DNA of 64,000 nt from Haematococcus lacustris (taxonomy: Eukaryota > Chlorophyta > Chlorophyceae > Chlamydomonadales > Haematococcaceae), in assembly GCA_030144725.1 (NCBI GenBank), contig JASKMD010000013.1, positions 2,318,322 to 2,382,321 on the forward strand, read 5' to 3'. The notes beneath the pieces were generated by a model, which was not told the origin of the DNA, did no database searches, and saw only the letters and a program-made list of their open reading frames with translations. A program made the translations under genes and the position numbers. Of the stretch, positions 58,267 to 64,000 are shown piece after piece. Position 1 is the first letter of the stretch, and each line of letters starts with the position of its first letter.

Positions 58267-61200
58267 TTACAGCTGCTCGACCAGCAGCGCAACCTGTGCC
58301 TCACCCCCTGACACGTCAGCCACCTGCAGGCTGTCGGGCAGAGGCCTGCGCGGGAAGCTGGTGGCCAGGCGCCACTGCCCAGGCTCCCACAGCGGCATGG
58401 CCTCCAAGGACTGCACCCACCAGTACACCTGGCAGCGGCAGCAGCAGTGGTTGTGGTGGCAGCAGTGGTGTCAGTGGTGGTGGCTGTGGTGGTGGCAGTG
58501 GTGGTGGCAGCGGTTGTGGCAGTGATGGTGGCAGTGGTGGTGGCAATGGCGGTGGCAGTGATGGCAGCAGTGATGGCAGCGCTCCCTCCTCCTTTCCCTC
58601 GACCCAAAGCCCTATCCCGCCCAATGCCCTACACCCTTTCCCACCCATCGCCCTTTCTCCCGGCCCAGTACCCTTTCCCCCCTACCTGCTGCAGGCTGTT
58701 AGCCGCATGCCATCGTCTGGTTGACACACTCCCATCTGGCAGCCTCACCCTCAGCACCACCACTGGCTGCACGCTTCTGCCTCCGGGTCTGGCATCTGGT
58801 TCGGGTGAGCGAGCAAGCTCTGATGCCTGGCCCTGTGCTGAGAAGCCATGCTGGCTGTCAGGAAGCTGTGGACCGGGAGGAGGGTAAGGGAGGCCTTCAG
58901 GGTGGGGCCGGGGGGCAGTGAAGGCAGTTGAGATAGTTAAGGCTGTTGAGGCAGTTAGGGGGATGACTGCATCATCTGGTTCGGAGGGCAGTTGCTGTCT
59001 TAGCTGAATCTTCAAGGCAGCCAACTCAGAGCGCCTGCACAAAACTCAAAACATCGCTGGTGCTACAGCTGGTGGTCACACATGTGATGCTCTGCCCTTG
59101 TGCTACGAGTTCTTTGACAGTATAGCCACACATGGAAGCGCGTGCATGCTGATGTGTGTGAGGAGCAGTGTGTGGAGGTGGATTGGAGTAGACTAGGGGC
59201 GTGTGCCGCTGGAGGTTGAGGTGGGAGGGGTGGACCCCCTCCCCTTTCACCCCCTTGGGCTGGACTGCGATGATGCCTCGCTTGGGCAGTGACTGCGAGG
59301 CACTAGCTGGATTGAAGCTTAGTGGCCATGAGGCTTCATTGACTGCAAAGATGCCTTCCTGGGGCAGTGGCCATGCAGCGGCAAGGTAGCTGCAGTGCAT
59401 GATAGGGGCCGTTGTTGAATGGCAGCAGGGTGATGCGCCTCCTGGGTGTCAGCCCGCACCTGATGTCAGCGGCTCGCTGCCTTGCATCTTCTTCCAGTGC
59501 CTGAGCAGCTGCAGCTGCTGCAGCCTCCGCCCTCTCTTGGTCAAGGTGCAAACTGGCTAGGTAGGCAGCGTCCTGCAGCCGCCCCAACAAGCAAGACCCA
59601 ACACCTGGGTGGCCAACTCTGCATCACTGTCACGCAAGACTAACGTGTCATCTTGGTGAACGTTAGGAAGCCACCTACCAAGGGTTTAGGTCGAGATCAG
59701 GGTCAGGGTCAGGTCAGGGTCAGCGTAAAGGACAACGTACAGGTCGAGGTTAGGGTCAACGTCAGGGTCAGCGTAAAGGTCAGCGTACAGGTCGAAGTCA
59801 GGGTCAAGGTCAGGGTCAAGGTCGAGGTCGAGGTGAAGGTCAGAGTCAAGGTTGTGAACTTCATGGGAGTCGCAACACAGGATGTGCACAGAAGGCACAA
59901 GCCATGGCCAGCTGCTATGGACAGCTGACCAGCCCATGCACCTGCTCTTCGCGCAGCCGTCTCTCCTCCTCCAGGCCAGCTTGCCTGGCCCCAGCCAATG
60001 GCCCTGAAGCTGCTCCACCGCCACCCAGGCCTGAGAGTGCACTGAGCTGCTGCAGCCAGGCAGCCTGGCGCTCTGTCGCCTCCTGGGCTACGCTGAGTGG
60101 GACCATCCTCCCTGCTGCTGTCCGTGTGGTAGAGTGAGGGACGGAGTGAGGGCGGGAGGGGAGGGGCTGAGCTGCCGCTGCTGCTGCTGTTCCTGCTGCC
60201 GCCTGAGCCACTTCAGCAGCTCTGGACTGTGCAGCAGCGGCCGAGGCCTTGGAAGGGGTGAAGGTGGTGGAGGAGGTCTGTGAGGGGCCCTGGGCAGCGG
60301 CCTGCTGAGGCCTGGTCCCAGGGCCAGCGCCAGGACCTGGCACCTCGTTTGTTGGCTGCTGGCTCACCGGCTGGCTGGCCCCAGCCCTAGCGCGTGGCCC
60401 AGACACAAGCGCAGCCACATGGCTTGTCTCGGCCTCACTTACACTGGAGTCCGAGGCTGCACTCTCCACAGCCTCCACAGCAGCAAGGGCAGCAGGGGGG
60501 CCAGGGGCAGCTGCACCAGCACCAACTGCTGCCTGGGCTATGGCTAGGCACGCTTGTGCTGCTGCCCGTGCTTCAGCTGCTGCGCCTGCAGCCCCAGAGA
60601 TGCTTGAAGCCTGACTGTCAGCCGGGACTTGAGGGCTGGGGCAAGCGCGAGGCGGTGCTTGTGAGGGTGGGGGGTGTCTGGTGGCAGGCAGCATCGCAAG
60701 AGTGTGTGGTGATGGCGCTCCAGGCAAGGAGGTGAGAGGCAGCTCAGTGGTGCTGGACTCGTTCACAAGGTCAGTAGGGACCTACGGGAACAACCAGGGG
60801 CAGGTGAGGCAGGGGCAGGGGCTGGTGGGCAATAGGGCAGGGGTTGGGGCAGGGAAGCAAGGCACGGTTCTGGGTGAGCGTGGGTAGCATGGGAACAGAA
60901 GATAATGCCTGCAAGCACTGATCAGGTGATGAAGCCAGATGAGCCCTTGCTTGACCAGCCCCACCTCCTGACTGCTAGCACCAGCGCTGCATGACGCGCT
61001 TGACCTGTGCTGTGACCGGGTTGAAGCTGCAGCAGCGGGCAGCAGGCACAGTGTGAGCTGTCGCCCAGGGCAATTTCCACCAGCATGCGGCCAAAGTGAC
61101 AGGAGGGCAAAGCATAGAAGACAGGGCACCAGCGCGTGGGTGGGCAGTGAGGTGAAGCCCGCGGCTTAGCAGCTTTAAAGTGAGGTAGGGCATGGGGCAA

Positions 61201-61649
61201 AAACAATTGAATAAGAAGTCGGATACCTACAAGCCACTGTAAGGAGGCTCTGCATGGAAGCCCTTGCTTTGGCTTCCTTTGCAAGGTTGCGTGAGGCATG
61301 CAGCTGCCTCTCTGCTTTGGCTGCACAAGTCTTGCGAATGGTATGGGCAGTGCGGTACGTTAGCAATGCCACTGCGAGTCGGACTGCACAAAAGCACAAA
61401 TGACAACATTACTGTATTGTACTGTACTGCCGCTTGCTACGAGAAGCTCGCACCGATGAAGCCGGTCCAGGTGGAGCCAAAGACAGTGAGTCCCAGAGAC
61501 CCCGAATTTGCAAGGAGGTAAGCGCTCAATAAGAAGATGAGAGCCCAAGTCTGCTGTGGGTATGCGCGACATTTGCGCACACAGCTGCAGCCCCACGCAG
61601 TCGTCAGCATCGCAGCTCGACTCAGCATAGCATTGTGCCATCGCGCCAT
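58267..61649 (-). CDS. UBX-domain protein (UBXD8/FAF-like), multi-exon
   Basis: Minus-strand exons: 61649-61454 (start uncertain), 61383-61227, an unresolved link, 60781-59942, 59572-59460, 59034-58686 and 58428-58267 (TAA). The last four join in phase. The N-terminus has a hydrophobic stretch (WALIFLLSAYLLANSG) and a basic Ala-rich helix. The 280-residue Ala/Pro-rich exon ends with LEEERRLREEQ and joins DAAYLASLHLDQERAEAAAA, the helix that precedes UBX domains. The UBX domain is VVVLRVRLPDGSVSTRRW, LQQVYWWVQSLEAM and LATSFPRRPLPD. Its FPR turn is the p97/Cdc48-binding element, so a role in Cdc48-linked protein turnover, perhaps at a membrane, is expected. I could not find the UAS thioredoxin domain typical of UBXD8. 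Confidence 0.7.
58447..58580. repeat. GTGGTGGCAGTG minisatellite in UBX intron
   Basis: Irregular 12-bp units ggtggcagtggt in the intron between exons 59034-58686 and 58428-58267. Gly/Ser- or Thr/Ala-rich frames here are artefacts. Confidence 0.85.
59130..59275 (-). repeat. Dispersed intronic repeat, copy 2
   Basis: Inverted match to 44447-44625, located in the UBX gene intron between exons 59572-59460 and 59034-58686, in the sense orientation of the gene, as copy 1 is in the kinase gene. Confidence 0.65.
59686..59858. repeat. Degenerate GGTCAG/GGTCAACGT repeat in UBX intron
   Basis: About 25 six-base units (gggtca, aggtca, cgtaaa, gtcgag) in irregular order. Some 30-bp higher-order repeats are visible (gtcagcgtaaaggacaacgt versus gtcagcgtaaaggtcagcgt). 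Confidence 0.85.
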
Positions 61650-61724
61650 CCGCCGCGTACTTGCTGCTTCTAGTTTTCTGGTCGTATCGACGGTTGATCT
61701 ACAACGTTGTTGATGCAACAATGC

Positions 61725-62045
61725 AGTAAGACTTCGACCTCAAGTCAAACATTGACCGATATTCAACTAAGGAGCGCAACTCGACTAGCCTAGTCATCTC
61801 GTCTCGACTCGTCGAGTTGACGTCTCGACTCGACTAGAATAGTCACTCTAGATGGGCATGAAATGTGCATTTGACCAGCGCACCTGTTTCAGGCACCTGT
61901 ATGGACGCTATGGCGCAGCTCAGATTAATTTGCTGGCCTTGCTGGGTTGGCGGTTGAAGTGGGTTGCCCGGACATGCCCGGACATGCCCAGTAGGGTGGT
62001 TCCCCCCCCTAGGTAATATTAACAATAGCTATATTAGCCAGCCAA
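61725..62045. other. Intergenic; CTCGACT repeats, no gene
   Basis: 61775-61850 has repeated ctcgact/gtctcgactcg motifs forming short inverted repeats (gactcgtcgagttgac). Nothing else recognised. Confidence 0.5.
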
Positions 62046-62054
62046 CCATATGTA

Positions 62055-62212
62055 ATGGATAATCGGCGGGCCGAGTACATTATGCGAAAATAATGGACGA
62101 GTCCGAGGCGAGGTGGCCATATACACCGAGGCGCAGCCGAGGTGTATATGGCCGCGGAGACGAGGACGAGTCCATTAGATTCGCGTAATGTGCGAGGTAG
62201 AGGCGATTATCT
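62055..62212. repeat. Nested inverted repeat (long imperfect hairpin)
   Basis: Three nested arm pairs share one centre: GATAATCG/CGATTATC (outer), ACATTATGCGAA with TAATGGACGAGTCC paired to GGACGAGTCCATTA with TTCGCGTAATGT (middle), and the perfect inner pair GGCCATATACACC/GGTGTATATGGCC around gaggcgcagccga. The whole can fold into one long stem. Confidence 0.85.
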
Positions 62213-62225
62213 GGTATATCTGAGG

Positions 62226-62318
62226 TCCGCGGCCCGTCAATTATACAAAAGTGCTCCCCGCGGCCCGTCAACTATACAAAAGTGCTCCCCGCGGCCCGTC
62301 AATTACACAAAAGGGCAG
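62226..62318. repeat. 30-bp tandem repeat (CCGCGGCCCGTCAATTATAC)
   Basis: Three units of ccgcggcccgtcaattatac + aaaagtgctc, differing at one or two bases, directly after the nested inverted repeat. Confidence 0.9.
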
Positions 62319-62764
62319 TCAACGTTAGGTTAAATATCTGAAGTTTTTGACGCCGAAGTGGCCTAGCAGCAACGACAAAGCGTTCTATTTGTCTATTCGC
62401 AATGAGCGCGGCCTGCCCAAAGCCCGAAGCTTCCAGTCAGCATGCCAGCCTGGCAATTATAAGTATACATGCCAGCCTGGCAATAGGCCGCGCTTTGTTG
62501 CATTTGTTGCGTTGAGGTTGCAATAGTTGCGTATGCGAGCTTTTTCGGGTAACTCGCGACTTGCAGGTTTCGACGTGCAAGCCTTACATGCAACTAGCAC
62601 ACTCGCGACTTGCGGTACACTTGTGGAACACGCGGAGTAAGCTGCTCGCACTTTGCAGCCTTGATGTACTCATCCGAGTTATGAAGAATTATTTGATCCT
62701 GTATTTTGCATACACTTCAGATCAGAGCTAATAATAGCTCCCGATCCTTGTCGCGCCTCCGCCG
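62319..62764. other. No gene recognised
   Basis: A 17-bp direct repeat (catgccagcctggcaat) occurs at 62441 and 62469, each containing the palindrome gccagcctggc. An inverted cgcgacttgc/gcaagt motif recurs at 62550-62615. Confidence 0.4.
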
Positions 62765-62774
62765 AGAAACTGGC

Positions 62775-62840
62775 ATCTAGCAGGATTTGAGCTCTGTACC
62801 TCTTGGTAAACATACGCCAAGGCTGTCGCTTGAGCTAATA
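62775..62840 (-). other. tRNA-like sequence (degenerate)
   Basis: The minus strand has TAGCTCAAGCG (A-box-like, complement of 62827-62837) and GAGCTCAAATCC (B-box-like, complement of 62783-62794) at tRNA-like spacing, with a CTTGG/CCAAG stem between them. The anticodon loop is too long and the acceptor stem is not convincing. It is probably a decayed tRNA or a tRNA-derived repeat. Confidence 0.35.
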
Positions 62841-62844
62841 TGAA

Positions 62845-62945
62845 GTCCCTTGAGCTATTATGAGCTAATATGGGCTAATAGTAGCGCTACTATAGCTACT
62901 ACGGCACTTTTGGCTCGGAGCTAATAATAGCGGACTCACCCTAAT
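62845..62945. repeat. GAGCTAATAATAG-type short repeats
   Basis: Repeated gagctaatatg/gagctattatg words, plus an inverted gtagcgctac/gtagctac cluster. The word gagctaataatag also occurs at 62727. Confidence 0.6.
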
Positions 62946-62968
62946 GCCCAGCAGCGCCTAAATCGCAA

Positions 62969-63369
62969 ATGGAGCCTGGGGGCCCTCTCCCGCCCCAGCC
63001 TCCCGAGCTCACCGCGCGATACAACAAGAAACTTCTGACGTTGGAGGAAATCAGCCAGGCGCACGCCAGCAGCGTGTATTCGCAAAAATACAGCATCGAG
63101 GTTGTTGGGGGCAAAATCAAGGCGGTCTGTAATGATTGCAAAATGGCCCTCTCCTGTGGCAACTTGAGTGACGCAAGGAAGCACCAGTGAAACAAGCGGC
63201 CCCGCTCTGACCAGCACGCTATAGCTGGTGGCACTTCCAGTGACATGCTCTTCGAGCGCATAACTGCGTGCTGGAACCCAGACCAGCGCATGCCTGCTAA
63301 CATCATGGCTGAGTTTTGGCGAAGGATTCACATGTGGTTCATCGATGCAGAGATCCCCTTTGCTAAGGT
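62969..63369 (+). pseudogene. hAT-like transposase N-terminal fragment with BED-type finger
   Basis: The frame reads LTLEEISQAHASSVYSQKY, then GGKIKAVCNDCKMALSCG and LSDARKH (a C..C...H BED-finger-like pattern), then an in-frame TGA at 63188-63190. It continues as NKRPRSDQHAIAGG, FERITACWNPDQRMPANIMA and MWFIDAEIPFAK, ending at an AAG|GTATGC donor. A BED finger followed by FIDAEIPFA is typical of the start of hAT family transposases. The catalytic core is not in the window. The stop suggests a decayed copy. Confidence 0.5.
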
Positions 63370-63602
63370 ATGCATGCATCATGGCAACAAGCATGGAAGA
63401 ATGGAGGCATCACAGTGCGTTTCCAATAGGCTGCATGGGAGCTGGGAGCTGGGAGCGGAGCCGCATGGGCCCATGCACCGAAATGGTGTTTCCATCGCGC
63501 TAAAACTGGGAGCTTGGAGCTGCATGGACCACTTTTTGGCGGCTTGCGACCTCCGATTACCCCGCGCTTCTCGCACATTGTAACGATGCTGCTGCTAGCG
63601 AA
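63370..63602. other. Between hAT fragment and Harbinger-like ORF
   Basis: Contains a small tandem (gctgggagctgggagc) and possibly the first intron of the hAT-like gene. No other feature seen. Confidence 0.35.
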
Positions 63603-63923
63603 ATGGACTCTGGCTCTTCGACCAGCTCTTCAAGCAGCGGACACGACATGTCCAGCGTCAGCAGCGGCAGCAGCAACCGGCGCTTCCTCTTCCACCGAGG
63701 CATCATGGTGTGCGCAGCTGCCGCGGGTCAGCGCAGACATGGCGGCCGAAGGTGGGTTGCCTCTCCTTGCACACCCATATACTGCGACCCACACTGAACT
63801 TGCTTGCTACAGGTACTTCAGGTCCTCGCATTATTGGAAGCGCCCTCGAAATTACAAGGCATACTACCGCCTCGTGCGCGACTGCCGAGACAACCGCTAC
63901 CAGCACTACTTCCATGTGTCCAA
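63603..63923 (+). CDS. PIF/Harbinger (HARBI1-like) transposase, 5' part
   Basis: ATG 63603 opens exon 63603-63751 (MDSGSSTSSSSSGHDMSSVS, a Ser-rich start, then RRFLFHRGIMVCAAAAGQRR). It joins exon 63813-63923 in phase (RYFRSSHYWKRPRNYKAYYR, DNRYQHYFHVSK). The second exon ends in AA|GTGAGC, so the gene likely continues past 63923, although TGA follows if it is read through. The aromatic/basic R-x-x-R-Y-x-x-Y-F-x-x-S pattern resembles the region before the DDE nuclease of algal HARBI1-like transposases. The catalytic domain is outside this part, so the family is inferred from a short match. Confidence 0.4.
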
Positions 63924-64000
63924 GTGAGCACTAATCCAGCATCTAGCTCAGCTTCATGAGCATAGCAAAGGAAGTACTATAGTTTGTTACCTGTGTGTGC

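Noticed and set aside
61264..61521. Plus-strand exon ending PKTVSPRDPEFARR before a GTAAGC donor
   Set aside because: The opposite strand has two phase-matching exons of the UBX gene here. The plus-strand candidate has no partner exons, though it was not fully excluded.

Overview
The window looks like nuclear DNA of a GC-rich chlorophyte alga, most likely a chlamydomonadalean (Haematococcus-like). This is inferred from recognisable genes: IFT52 (flagella), a MOC1-type chloroplast Holliday-junction resolvase, a GAF-domain protein kinase with an MGC acylation motif, an SR-type splicing factor, a GT90 glycosyltransferase and a UBX-domain protein. All are split into many short exons with GT..CTGCAG-type introns. 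Huge CG-rich simple arrays and several eukaryotic transposon classes fit the same origin. No bacterial operons, CRISPR arrays or rRNA genes are visible. Gene models were assembled by eye from splice signals and codon phase; most joins are phase-consistent but unconfirmed by transcripts. Coordinates may be off by 1-2 bases.

Layout. 1-2.2 kb: 5' part of a minus-strand PLC-like/GDPD phosphodiesterase running off the left edge. 2.4-4.1 kb: last two exons of an unidentified minus-strand gene whose intron is a 1.44 kb GGGGC array. 4.2-5.1 kb: copy A of a TnpB/Fanzor-like element. 5.2-8.1 kb: last exon of another unknown minus-strand gene behind a 2.75 kb GGGGC array. 9.4-13.7 kb: GT90 glycosyltransferase. 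14.4-15.1 kb: Fanzor-like copy B. 15.6-18.4 kb: SR-like splicing factor. 19.6-20.0 kb: hypothetical minus ORF. 20.7-26.8 kb: complete six-exon MOC1-like gene with two intronic arrays. 27.3-28.8 kb: three more Fanzor-like copies or relics. 29.7-30.3 kb: IFT52 exon, cut off by a 500-N gap and GGGGGT arrays. 31-36.7 kb: G-rich low-complexity DNA and minisatellites. 37.3-45.2 kb: GAF/kinase gene. 45.9-52.6 kb: degenerate LINE split by a tRNA-like insertion and a 2.7 kb block of satellites. 53.2-57.5 kb: an intact RNase H / zinc-knuckle / PD-(D/E)XK ORF without reverse transcriptase, followed by a coiled-coil ORF. 58.3-61.6 kb: UBX-domain protein. 62-64 kb: a nested inverted repeat, a tRNA-like element, and hAT and PIF/Harbinger transposase fragments.

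The genes do not form a pathway; they are unrelated housekeeping genes in a repeat-rich region. The common theme is repeats and mobile DNA inside introns and between genes. The strongest unusual signals are (i) the Fanzor-like family, with a conserved 3' terminal segment carrying a hairpin and copies in different states of catalytic decay, (ii) introns almost wholly made of perfect pentamer or hexamer arrays, and (iii) the RT-less RNase H plus nuclease element.
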